NCBI GenBank assembly: GCA_030372965.1
Contig: JAUCQC010000060.1
Coordinates: 1 to 37,598 of the forward strand
From: a bacterium
GTDB lineage: Bacteria; Zhuqueibacterota; QNDG01; DTFT01
Direction of reading: 5' to 3'
Length of the DNA stretch: 37,598 bases
The position numbers were made by a program, and so were the translations under genes. The notes beneath the pieces were generated by a model. That model was not told the DNA's origin and did no database searches. It saw only the letters and a program-made list of their open reading frames with translations. This document shows, in pieces, positions 8,271 through 15,683 of the stretch (position 1 is the stretch's first letter; each line of letters starts with the position of its first letter).

Positions 8271-9482
8271 ATGACCCTCGATAACAACCGCAAAAAACTT
8301 CTCGAAAAAATTCTCGGCAGTCCGGAATTTTCACATTCCAAAATCCACCAGACTTACCTTTCCTATCTTGTGGAGGCCGCTGAGCAGGGCCGCGAATTGA
8401 AGGAAACAACCATTGCCATGGAGGTTTTCGGCAAGGACGCCACCTTCAATCCTGCCGAAGACACCACGGTGCGATCGCACACCTACACCCTGCGGAAAAA
8501 GCTGGAAAATTATTATTTACAGGAAGGAAAGACAGAGAAAATCCGGCTGAAGATACCGAAGGGGCATTACGAGGTGCTGTTCACGCCTGTTTCGGCCGAC
8601 CGGCTCGCTCCGGGAAATCTGGCCCGCCTGCTGGTCCGAAACGGTCATTGGGTCCTGGTGGCGCTTCTGGCCGGGTTGTGCGTTTTTCAGGCGGTCCGGA
8701 ACCGGACGATCCACAGTCAACTGGCCCGCTACCGCGTTCTGAAGCCGGACGATCCCTTCTGGAAGGAGTACCTGAAATCCGAACTGCCCATTCTGCTGGT
8801 CGTGGGCGATCATTTCTTCTTCAACGACAGCCTGCCGAAATACGGCGGCACGGTCAGCATACGCCATCCCCGCGTCAATTCCGCGGAGGACCTGCGCGCC
8901 CTCTACCCCGGCATTCCGGCGGACCTCTCCGCGGAACCCTATTTCCCCTACCACAGCATCTGGAGCCTTCCGCCCATACTTTCGATGCTTTTCTGCGCGA
9001 ACCAGAAGCCCATTCTGCGGAAGTCCTCCGATGTCAGCCCCCAGAACCTGGATGAATACAACATCCTTTTCCTGGGCAGCATCAAGACCCTGTACGCGCT
9101 CAAGCACACGCTCCTGAAGTCCCACTTCCGTTTCGAGATCGCGCCGCACCGCGTGGTCTACACGCCGCCCGGCGCCGACAGCTCGGTCGTGTTCAAAACC
9201 AGCCTGCATTCGCCGGGCCCCAATGAGGACCTCGTGCTCGCGTGCAAACTGCCCGGACCGGACGGAAACACCATTTTCATCATCGCCTCGTACCATTCGC
9301 TCGGCGTGCCTGAAATCAGCGCCACTCTGACCACGCCCTCGCGCCGGGCGAACCTGGAGAAGAAGTTCATGGAAAAAGCCGGGCGGATTCCCCCGTATTT
9401 CGAGATCCTCTTCCGCGTGACCGGCATCGACAAGACCGCCTACAACATCGAAACCCTCGTGTTGAACGAAATCGCCCCCTGA
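8271..9482 (+). CDS. Membrane-anchored one-component transcriptional regulator (ToxR/CadC-like architecture)
   Basis: This 403-residue protein has no family name I can give with certainty. Residues about 20-108 resemble the winged-helix-like N-terminus seen in acidobacterial and rhizobial regulators: an VFG...FNPAEDTTVRSHTYTLRKKL segment followed by IRLKIPKGHYEVLF. One hydrophobic helix at about 124-142 (WVLVALLAGLCVF) separates it from a C-terminal domain of about 260 residues, predicted to be periplasmic, with no recognised motif. The architecture suggests a sensor that binds DNA from the membrane, like ToxR or CadC. It is divergent from the TonB receptor and convergent with kduD, so it probably senses a pectin breakdown product and controls the locus. 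The start ATG at 8271 has only a weak Shine-Dalgarno. A hairpin overlaps its stop codon. Confidence 0.7.
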   Translation: MTLDNNRKKLLEKILGSPEFSHSKIHQTYLSYLVEAAEQGRELKETTIAMEVFGKDATFNPAEDTTVRSHTYTLRKKLENYYLQEGKTEKIRLKIPKGHYEVLFTPVSADRLAPGNLARLLVRNGHWVLVALLAGLCVFQAVRNRTIHSQLARYRVLKPDDPFWKEYLKSELPILLVVGDHFFFNDSLPKYGGTVSIRHPRVNSAEDLRALYPGIPADLSAEPYFPYHSIWSLPPILSMLFCANQKPILRKSSDVSPQNLDEYNILFLGSIKTLYALKHTLLKSHFRFEIAPHRVVYTPPGADSSVVFKTSLHSPGPNEDLVLACKLPGPDGNTIFIIASYHSLGVPEISATLTTPSRRANLEKKFMEKAGRIPPYFEILFRVTGIDKTAYNIETLVLNEIAP

Positions 9483-9492
9483 CCGGGGGCGA
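9472..9492 (+). terminator. Hairpin overlapping the regulator stop codon
   Basis: A perfect 8-bp stem (TCGCCCCC / GGGGGCGA) with a 5-nt loop contains the stop codon, between two convergent genes only 42 nt apart. No immediate T-run follows (TTTT appears about 18 nt later), so termination efficiency is uncertain. Confidence 0.4.
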
Positions 9493-9524
9493 CTGAAACC
9501 GGATTCCGTTTTCCCCTCAACCGC

Positions 9525-10286
9525 TCAACGCGCCAGCCATCCCCCGTCCACCGCCACGGTGTAGCCGTTCATGTAATCCGACGCCGGAGAGGCGAGAAAC
9601 ACGCAGATCCCCTGAAGATCCGCGGGCGTGCCCCAGCGGCCGGCTGGGATCCGGTCCAGTATGGCCTTGTTCCGCTCCGGGTTCTCGCGGAGCGCCTTGG
9701 TGTTGTCCGTGGCCATGTAACCCGGCGCGATGGCGTTGACGTTGATGCCGTGGGGCGCCAGTTCGTTGGCCATGAGCCGGGTCAGCCCCATGACGGCGCT
9801 CTTGGAGGCCGTGTACGACGGAATGAGAATGCCGCCCTGGAAGGACGTCATCGAAGCCGTGTTGATGATCTTTCCGCCCCGGCCCTGACGGACCATGACC
9901 GCGGCCGCGGCCTGGCTCAGGAAGAAAAGCGCCTTCTGGTTGATCTGGATGACGTCGTCCCAGTCCTTCTCCTTGAATTCCAGAATCGGCGCCCGCCGGA
10001 TGATGCCGGCGTTGTTCACCAGGATGTCGATCCGGCCGAAGGCCTCCAGCGCCGCGTTCACAATCGCGGGGATCGCCTCCATGGAGGACAGGTCCGCGGA
10101 CACCGCCGCGGCCCGGCGACCCGCGGCTTCAACGGATTTTCGGGTTTCATCGACGGGCAGCAGATCGACCAGCGCGACGTCGGCGCCCGCCTCTGCGAGC
10201 GCGACGGCCATCGCCTGGCCCAGGCCCCGCGCGGCGCCCGTGACAATCGCCGCTTTTCCGTCCAGCCTGAACTGATCGAGTATCAT
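9525..10286 (-). CDS. kduD: 2-deoxy-D-gluconate 3-dehydrogenase / 2,5-diketo-3-deoxygluconate reductase, KduD
   Basis: This 253-residue classical short-chain dehydrogenase reduces 3-deoxy-D-glycero-2,5-hexodiulosonate to 2-keto-3-deoxygluconate with NAD(P)H, the second cytosolic step of unsaturated uronate catabolism. The cofactor motif TGAARGLG is near residue 16 and NNAG near 92. The catalytic set is Ser145, Tyr158 and Lys162 (SYTASK). FRLDGKAAIVTG and the C-terminal YTVAVDGGWLAR are typical of KduD and match its usual length of about 253. It follows kduI with a 21-nt gap and its own Shine-Dalgarno (GAGGAG), so the two are co-transcribed. The gene order supports the KduD call over other SDRs. 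Confidence 0.93.
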   Translation of the reverse strand: MILDQFRLDGKAAIVTGAARGLGQAMAVALAEAGADVALVDLLPVDETRKSVEAAGRRAAAVSADLSSMEAIPAIVNAALEAFGRIDILVNNAGIIRRAPILEFKEKDWDDVIQINQKALFFLSQAAAAVMVRQGRGGKIINTASMTSFQGGILIPSYTASKSAVMGLTRLMANELAPHGINVNAIAPGYMATDNTKALRENPERNKAILDRIPAGRWGTPADLQGICVFLASPASDYMNGYTVAVDGGWLAR

Positions 10287-10307
10287 GGCGCTTCTCCTCG
10301 CTCGGAT

Positions 10308-11138
10308 TTACAGAAGCCGGTTCACTGCCACGGCGTCCATGTCGTCGAACGCCTGGTTCTCGCCGCCCATGCCCCAGACGAACGCGTACGGCCGAGTGCC
10401 GACCCCGGAATGAAGCGACCAGCTCGGAGACAGAACGGCCTGACGGTTGCGGACCACCAGGTGCCGCGTCTCAGCCGGGGGCCCCATGAGGTGGAAGACG
10501 GCCTGCCCTTCGGGAACGTCAAAATAGAGGTAAACCTCCATGCGCCTGCCGTGGGTGTGCGGGGGCATGGTGTTCCACACGCTGCCTCCGGCCATTTCGG
10601 TGAACCCCATGACGAGCTGGCAGCTCGGGACGCCGTCCGGGTGGATGTACCGCCTCAGCGTGCGCCGGTTGCATTCGTCGTCCGAACCGAGCGTCGCGGA
10701 CCAGGCCTCGTCCATCCGGACCGCGGCGGTCGGGTATTCCCGGTGGGCCGGGTAGCTGAGCAGGTAATACGCGGCCGGCTCGGACGGCCGGTCGCTGGCG
10801 AACACGACGTCGCGGCTGCCGCGGCCGACGTAGAGACCGTCCCGGTTGTTCAGGCTGAAGGCCCTGCCGTCGACCGTTACCCGGCCGGCGCCGCCGACGT
10901 TGAAAATCCCGAGCTCGCGCCGCTCCGCAAAGAAGGCGGACCGGAGTTCCGGAGGGCAGGCCATCGTCAGGGGCCCCTTCACGGGAACCGCGGATCCGAC
11001 GATGGCGCGGTCGATGTCCGAGTAAACGAGCGGGACCGCGTCCGGCCCGAAAAGGGAATCGACGAGAAAGGTCTTTCTCAGCTCGTCCGTGGTCATGCGC
11101 GGGAACCGCTCCGGGTCCGCGGTGTATCGTGTTTCCAT
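10308..11138 (-). CDS. kduI: 5-dehydro-4-deoxy-D-glucuronate isomerase, KduI
   Basis: The 276-residue cupin-type isomerase interconverts 4-deoxy-L-threo-5-hexosulose uronate, released spontaneously from unsaturated galacturonate, and the 2,5-diketo acid used by KduD. The Zn ligands His194, His196 and Glu201 (PPHTHGRRMEVY) and His243 (WSLHSG) are all present with the spacing of E. coli KduI (196, 198, 203, 245). Length equals the family norm of about 278. An upstream in-frame start at 11219 would add 27 Arg-rich residues absent from the family. The ATG at 11138 has AAGGAGAG directly upstream and is preferred. The gene heads the kduI-kduD operon; a possible promoter (TTGAAA, 17 nt, TAAGTT at 11248-11220) lies about 80 nt upstream. 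Confidence 0.95.
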   Translation of the reverse strand: METRYTADPERFPRMTTDELRKTFLVDSLFGPDAVPLVYSDIDRAIVGSAVPVKGPLTMACPPELRSAFFAERRELGIFNVGGAGRVTVDGRAFSLNNRDGLYVGRGSRDVVFASDRPSEPAAYYLLSYPAHREYPTAAVRMDEAWSATLGSDDECNRRTLRRYIHPDGVPSCQLVMGFTEMAGGSVWNTMPPHTHGRRMEVYLYFDVPEGQAVFHLMGPPAETRHLVVRNRQAVLSPSWSLHSGVGTRPYAFVWGMGGENQAFDDMDAVAVNRLL

Positions 11139-11512
11139 GACTGCTCTCCTTCCGCGGGTCCGCCGCGGTGTCCGGTGGCCTTTCCGTGGGACGCGCCCAT
11201 CCCCCGCGTCCGACGGCACAACTTAACGAATTCCGGAATGATTTTCAAGAAACAACTCGAAAAACGGGGGATTTTTAGTAATCACTAAACGGTTTACTGC
11301 GTTACGCCCCCGCCCTGAGTCCTCTTCCGTGCTTCGCCCACGAAGGGACTCCCTGCGGATTTCCACGGAATCCGGCACAACGGAAACCGCCCCGTTCCGT
11401 TCTCCCCCAGATTTTGCTTTTATTTCTCTCCTTTTACAGGTATTTTATCCTGTCCCGGAGGACCCGGTCCGAGAGACCCTGAATCCGCCACCCGCATTCC
11501 AAGGAGGTTCCG
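11139..11512. other. 374-bp divergent intergenic region between kduI and the MFS gene
   Basis: No gene is seen. It contains a possible minus-strand promoter for kduI (11220-11248), an AT-rich patch with nested palindromes (11277-11298, listed separately) and a pyrimidine-rich leader before the MFS Shine-Dalgarno. Short upstream in-frame extensions of kduI fall here and were not accepted. Confidence 0.6.
11277..11298. promoter_or_regulatory. Nested palindromes upstream of kduI (candidate repressor operator)
   Basis: TAAAC-G-GTTTA (11286-11296) is a perfect dyad about a central G, and AGTAA (11277-11281) mirrors TTACT (11294-11298). The site lies between divergent kduI and the transporter gene, about 30 nt upstream of a possible kduI -35 box. 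Dyads with TAAAC half-sites are compatible with LacI- or GntR-type regulators; no regulator can be assigned from sequence alone. Confidence 0.4.
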
Positions 11513-12826
11513 ATGCCCGCTCTGGACGATGCCGCCGGCTCTTTCCATCCCTCGGGCCGGCCGTACCGGTTCACCATTCTGGCCTTTGTCGCGCTGCTGA
11601 CGTTCGGCAGTTACTTCGCGTACGACATCATCGGCGCGGTCGCGCCCAGTCTCGTCGAACAGCTCGGCGCGGGCCGGGGGACCGTCGGCACCCTGTACAC
11701 CATGTACAGCGCGGCCGCCATCCTGTCCGTGCTCGTCGGCGGCATTCTCATCGACCGGCTGGGAACGCGGCTCGCCAGCATGATCTTCTCCGTCCTGGTG
11801 CTGGCCGGCAGTCTCATCGTGGCGTACGCGAACAGCATCCCGCTTCTCTTTCTCGGGCGCTTCGTGTTCGGCGCTGGCTCGGAACCGCTGATCGTCGCGC
11901 AGATGGCCATGGTGTCGCGCTGGTTCAAAGGAAAAGAGCTGGCATTCGCGTTCGGCGTGACCCTGACCGTCAGCCGGCTGGGCACGCTGTTCAGCTTCAA
12001 CACCGGCGAGCTCATCGCCGAACGGTACGGGGGCGTCCACGCCTCCCTGGTCGCGGCCGTCGGGTTCTGCCTGCTGTCCCTGATCGCGAACGTCGCGTAC
12101 GTCTGGATGGACCGCCGCGGCGAGCGGATTCTGCGGCTGAAGGAGGCGGAATCGGGCGAGAAAATCGTCCTCCGCGACATCCGCTCGTTCGGTCCGGCCT
12201 TCTGGTACGTGACTCTGCTCTGCGTCACGTTCTATTCCGCGATTTTCCCGTTCACGGCCCTGTCCACCGACTTCTTCGTGGACAAGTGGGGCGTGGCGCG
12301 CGTGGCCGAATCGAGCGGCGGTTTTCTCCGACAGGTGTTCGGCAACTTCCTCCACATGACGGGAACCGCGGGCGGCCTGTCGTCCATCGTCATCTTCGCG
12401 TCCATGATCTGCGCGCCCTTCGCCGGACACCTGGTGGACCGGATCGGCAGGCGGGCCTCCCTGATGATTCTCGGCTCGCTGCTTCTCATCCCGGCGCATC
12501 TGGTCATGGGCTTGACGAACCTCTACCCGGTGGCCCCCATGATTCTGCTGGGCGTCGCGTTTGTGCTGATCCCCGCGGCCATGTGGCCCTCCATTCCGCT
12601 CCTCGTGCGGAAGGAGACCGTCGGCACGGCCTACGGGCTCATGACCATGATCCAGAACATCGGCCTCGCCCTGTTCCCGGCCCTGAACGGCGCCCTGCGC
12701 GATTCGACCCGCTCGTACACGGCCAGCCAGGTCATGTTCGCGTGCCTGGGCCTGTTCGGCCTCGTCTTCGCGCTCCTGCTCAGGCGGGCCGACCGGAGCC
12801 GGGGGCGCGTTCTGGAGAATCCGTAG
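11513..12826 (+). CDS. Major facilitator superfamily transporter
   Basis: This 437-residue protein is predicted to have about 12 membrane helices. The MFS motif A occurs twice, as GGILIDRLGTRLAS after helix 2 and GHLVDRIGRRASLM in the second half, showing the usual 6+6 pseudo-repeat. A cytoplasmic loop of about 45 residues (about 200-245, MDRRGERILRLKEAES) joins the halves. AAGGAGG lies 6 nt upstream of the ATG. The protein looks closer to MFSD1-like bacterial MFS proteins than to known hexuronate permeases, so the substrate is open. It is divergent from kduI across a region with a candidate operator, which makes inner-membrane uptake of uronates or short oligogalacturonides the most reasonable guess. 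Confidence 0.82.
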   Translation: MPALDDAAGSFHPSGRPYRFTILAFVALLTFGSYFAYDIIGAVAPSLVEQLGAGRGTVGTLYTMYSAAAILSVLVGGILIDRLGTRLASMIFSVLVLAGSLIVAYANSIPLLFLGRFVFGAGSEPLIVAQMAMVSRWFKGKELAFAFGVTLTVSRLGTLFSFNTGELIAERYGGVHASLVAAVGFCLLSLIANVAYVWMDRRGERILRLKEAESGEKIVLRDIRSFGPAFWYVTLLCVTFYSAIFPFTALSTDFFVDKWGVARVAESSGGFLRQVFGNFLHMTGTAGGLSSIVIFASMICAPFAGHLVDRIGRRASLMILGSLLLIPAHLVMGLTNLYPVAPMILLGVAFVLIPAAMWPSIPLLVRKETVGTAYGLMTMIQNIGLALFPALNGALRDSTRSYTASQVMFACLGLFGLVFALLLRRADRSRGRVLENP

Positions 12827-12935
12827 GAAACCGGGAACCGGCGCGGAATCCGGGCGTTCACAATCGAAGCCCGGAGCGCGTCCGCCGGACCGCCGGCCGG
12901 CCCGAGATCGATCCCACACAGCAAGGAGCGAACCC

Positions 12936-13850
12936 ATGAGAAAACCCGCGTTCTGGACCGCGGCCGTCCTCTTCATCATTTCGACGGCCTGTTCACAGCC
13001 CTCGAACTGGTCCGAAAACTACGACAAGTCCCTGGCCCTGGCCGCTTCCTCGGGGAAGACACTTCTGATCAACTTCACCGGATCGGACTGGTGTCCGTGG
13101 TGCGTCAAGCTGGAAAAGGAAGTGTTCAGCCAGAAGGCTTTTCAGGACTACGCTTCCACCAGCCTGGTGCTGATGAAAGCGGACTTCCCGAAAACGAAAA
13201 AACTGGCCGACAGCGTCCGGGCGCAGAACCAGGCGCTCGCGGACAAATACGGCGTTCAGGGTTTTCCGACCATCGTCCTCCTGAACGGAAAGGGCGAGAA
13301 GATATCCCAAACCGGATACCAGGAAGGCGGAGCGGAGGCGTACGTCCGTCATCTGAAATCCCTGATCGCCGCGCCGCCCGTGAAACCGGCCGATGGCGGG
13401 CCCACGGTTCCCGGGACCAGGGCCGCCGGGCCTCAGGCTCCCGAAACCAGGACCCCCGAGCCCAAGGCGCCGGCCTGGTCGGACGATTTCAACCGGGCCC
13501 TGGCCGAGGCGAAAAAAACCGGCAAAACCCTGCTCGTCGACTTCACCGGATCGGACTGGTGCCCCTGGTGCATCAAGCTGAACGACGAGGTCTTCAGCCA
13601 GAAGGCTTTCAAGGACTTCGCGGCCGCGAACCTGGTGCTGATGATGGCGGACTTCCCCAGAACAAAGAAGCTTCCAGAGAACGTCAAGTCGCAGAACCAG
13701 ACCCTGGCGGAACGGTTCGGTGTGCAGGGATTCCCGACCATCGTTCTGCTGAAAGGCGACGGCACCAAAATCGGCGAAACGGGATACCAGCCGGGCGGCG
13801 CTGAGGCCTATGTCGGGCATCTCAAGTCCCTGATCGGACAATCCCGGTAA
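12936..13850 (+). CDS. Lipoprotein with two tandem thioredoxin-like domains
   Basis: The protein has 304 residues. Residues 1-19 are a signal peptide ending in ISTAC (Cys19, plausible lipobox without Leu). Two thioredoxin-like domains of the DUF255/thioredoxin_7 kind follow. Each has FTGSDWCPWC (Cys53/Cys56 and Cys209/Cys212) and the cis-Pro motif GVQGFPTIVLL. The domains are exactly 156 residues apart and about three quarters identical, so this is an internal gene duplication. A Pro/Ala/Gly-rich linker at about 148-180 joins them. A periplasmic disulfide reductase, isomerase or oxidase role is likely, but the WCPWC dipeptide does not decide the direction. It lies 109 nt after the MFS gene with its own Shine-Dalgarno (AAGGAG), so operon membership is uncertain. 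Confidence 0.85.
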   Translation: MRKPAFWTAAVLFIISTACSQPSNWSENYDKSLALAASSGKTLLINFTGSDWCPWCVKLEKEVFSQKAFQDYASTSLVLMKADFPKTKKLADSVRAQNQALADKYGVQGFPTIVLLNGKGEKISQTGYQEGGAEAYVRHLKSLIAAPPVKPADGGPTVPGTRAAGPQAPETRTPEPKAPAWSDDFNRALAEAKKTGKTLLVDFTGSDWCPWCIKLNDEVFSQKAFKDFAAANLVLMMADFPRTKKLPENVKSQNQTLAERFGVQGFPTIVLLKGDGTKIGETGYQPGGAEAYVGHLKSLIGQSR

Positions 13851-13860
13851 TCCGTCCAGC

Positions 13861-13889
13861 GGGCAGGGCGCACCGGATGCGCCCTGCCC
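13861..13889 (+). terminator. Strong hairpin after the double-thioredoxin gene
   Basis: A perfect 12-bp stem (GGGCAGGGCGCA / TGCGCCCTGCCC) with a 5-nt loop starts 11 nt after the stop codon. No U-tract follows, so this is a terminator-like or mRNA-protecting structure rather than a canonical intrinsic terminator. Confidence 0.55.
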
Positions 13890-13906
13890 CTGCCTGAAAC
13901 TGCCAA

Positions 13907-14040
13907 GGGGCTGTCCAAAAAGTCGGTTTTTAGCGGCAATCCGCTCGCCGAGCGGAGTCGAGGCGAGCTGTAAATCCGTCACTTAGCGCCCTTCGACTTC
14001 GCTCAGGGCGCGGGTTAAAATGGACTTTTTGGACAGCCTC
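13907..14040. mobile_element. 134-bp MITE-like element with 16-bp perfect terminal inverted repeats
   Basis: GGCTGTCCAAAAAGTC at 13909-13924 is matched by its exact inverse complement at 14023-14038. The interior has further dyads: CCGCTCG-C-CGAGCGG at 13941-13955 and GCGCCCT...AGGGCGC near 13986-14011. It has no coding capacity. The ends resemble those of transposase-bearing IS elements that begin with G-rich CTGTCCAAAAAGT ends, so it is probably a non-autonomous derivative. I could not define a target-site duplication. Confidence 0.75.
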
Positions 14041-14129
14041 TTTTTCCCGTCCCACCATTTAACCGATTGATTTTCAGCCGTTTTTTGCCTATTTTAAAGG
14101 GTTTGACTCACCAACCTCGTCGGAATTCC

Positions 14130-15566
14130 ATGACTTTTCCGGAAAACCCGGATCGCACGGACGAAATGCTTCAGGCCGTCGGAGCCGTCTCGTCGGAGAC
14201 CGGTGTGCCGGTCTACGCCGTGGGCGGAGCCGTCCGGGACCGCCTGCTTGGACGTCCCGTGACGGAAATCGACTTCGTGGTCGCCGGAAACGCGGACGCG
14301 CCCGCGTTCGCGGAAACAGCCAGGCGAAGGCTCGGCGGCACCGGATACACGGTTTTCGAACGGTTCGGCACCTGCTCCTTTCTCGTCGAACCCTACAAGC
14401 TGGAATTCGCCGGCGCCCGCAGGGAGTCCTACCGGCCGGATTCGCGCAAGCCCGAGGTACGGGCGGCGGATCTTTCGGAGGACCTGGCGAGAAGGGATTT
14501 TACGGTCAATGCCATGGCCATGGGGATACGGAAATCCGATTTCGGAGAACTCTTCGACCCCTTCGACGGCCGCTCGGACCTCGCCGGCCGCGTTCTGCGC
14601 ACGCCGCTCGACCCCCTGGCCACCTTTTCCGACGACCCCCTGCGCATCCTCCGCGCCGCCCGTTTCGCGGGCCAGCTGGAATTCCGCATCCACCCGGACA
14701 CGCTCGCGGCGATGCGGGCGGACCGGGAACGCGTCCGCATCGTGTCGCAGGAACGGCTGACGGATGAAATCCTGAAAATACTGTCGCAACCCGTGCCGTC
14801 CATCGGCCTCCGCGTCCTGCAGGAGACCGGCGTTCTGGAGATCGTGTTCCCCGAGCTGTCCGCGCTGACGGGCGTGGAACAGCGCGACGACTTTCACCAC
14901 AAGGACGTTTTCGAACACACGCTGAAGGTCGTGGACAACATCGCCCGGATGACGGACAAACCCATGCTCCGCTTCCTCGCGCTGGTCCACGACATCGGCA
15001 AACCCCAGGTCAAGCGGTTCGTCGACGGCGTGGGCTGGACCTTCCACAACCACGAGAATGTCGGCGAACGCATGCTCAAGCGGGTCTGCGGCCGGCTGAA
15101 ACTGCCCAATGAATACCTGAAATACGGCCGCAAGCTCACGGCGCTCCACATGCGGCCCATTCAGCTCATCGGCGGCGACGTGACCGATTCGGCCGTGCGC
15201 AGGCTCCTGTTTCAGGCCGGCGAGGACATCGAGGACCTCATGACCCTGTGCCGCGCGGACATCACTTCAGGCAACCCCCGGCGGGCGGAAAAGCACCTGA
15301 AGAATTTCGACGCCGTGACCGAGAGGATGCGGGAAGTCGAGGAGAAGGACCGGATGCGCGCCTTCCAATCGCCGGTGCGCGGCGAGGAAATCATGGAACT
15401 GTGCGGCATTCAGCCGGGACCGGCTGTCGGACTGTTGAAAACGGCCATCGAAGAGGCCATACTCGACGGCCTGATCCCGAACGATCACGACGCGGCAAGG
15501 GATTACCTATTGAAAATAAAGGACAAAGCCCTCGCGGATCCGCCGAAAACAGCCGAAAATCAGTGA
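14130..15566 (+). CDS. tRNA nucleotidyltransferase / poly(A) polymerase family protein with HD domain
   Basis: This 478-residue class II nucleotidyltransferase probably adds or repairs the CCA end of tRNAs. The head motif GGAVRDRLLG (about 31-40) is followed by EIDFVV, in which Glu46 replaces the first Asp of the usual DxD metal site and Asp48 is kept. RRDFTVNAMA, DPLRILRAARF and ERLTDEI cover the fingers and neck region. A C-terminal HD phosphohydrolase domain (HTLKVV, LALVHDIGKP, HENVG) is found in many bacterial members. The ATG at 14130 was chosen because the 14067 alternative adds 21 residues that run into the spacer after the MITE; neither has a strong Shine-Dalgarno. CCA-adding versus poly(A) polymerase activity cannot be separated by eye. 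Confidence 0.88.
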   Translation: MTFPENPDRTDEMLQAVGAVSSETGVPVYAVGGAVRDRLLGRPVTEIDFVVAGNADAPAFAETARRRLGGTGYTVFERFGTCSFLVEPYKLEFAGARRESYRPDSRKPEVRAADLSEDLARRDFTVNAMAMGIRKSDFGELFDPFDGRSDLAGRVLRTPLDPLATFSDDPLRILRAARFAGQLEFRIHPDTLAAMRADRERVRIVSQERLTDEILKILSQPVPSIGLRVLQETGVLEIVFPELSALTGVEQRDDFHHKDVFEHTLKVVDNIARMTDKPMLRFLALVHDIGKPQVKRFVDGVGWTFHNHENVGERMLKRVCGRLKLPNEYLKYGRKLTALHMRPIQLIGGDVTDSAVRRLLFQAGEDIEDLMTLCRADITSGNPRRAEKHLKNFDAVTERMREVEEKDRMRAFQSPVRGEEIMELCGIQPGPAVGLLKTAIEEAILDGLIPNDHDAARDYLLKIKDKALADPPKTAENQ

Positions 15567-15683
15567 AACAATTTCGTCCCCCTTCCGTCTATCAATAAGA
15601 CATCCCGCCGGCCGTCCGGCGGCTCCTGCGACCGCAGGGCCCGCCCGCCGGGGGGTGTTTCAAACAGGGAAAAGGAGGAGATC

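Noticed and set aside
10308-11219. Longer KduI starting at 11219
   Set aside because: Adds 27 Arg-rich residues absent from KduI; the ATG at 11138 has a strong Shine-Dalgarno and restores family numbering of the Zn ligands.
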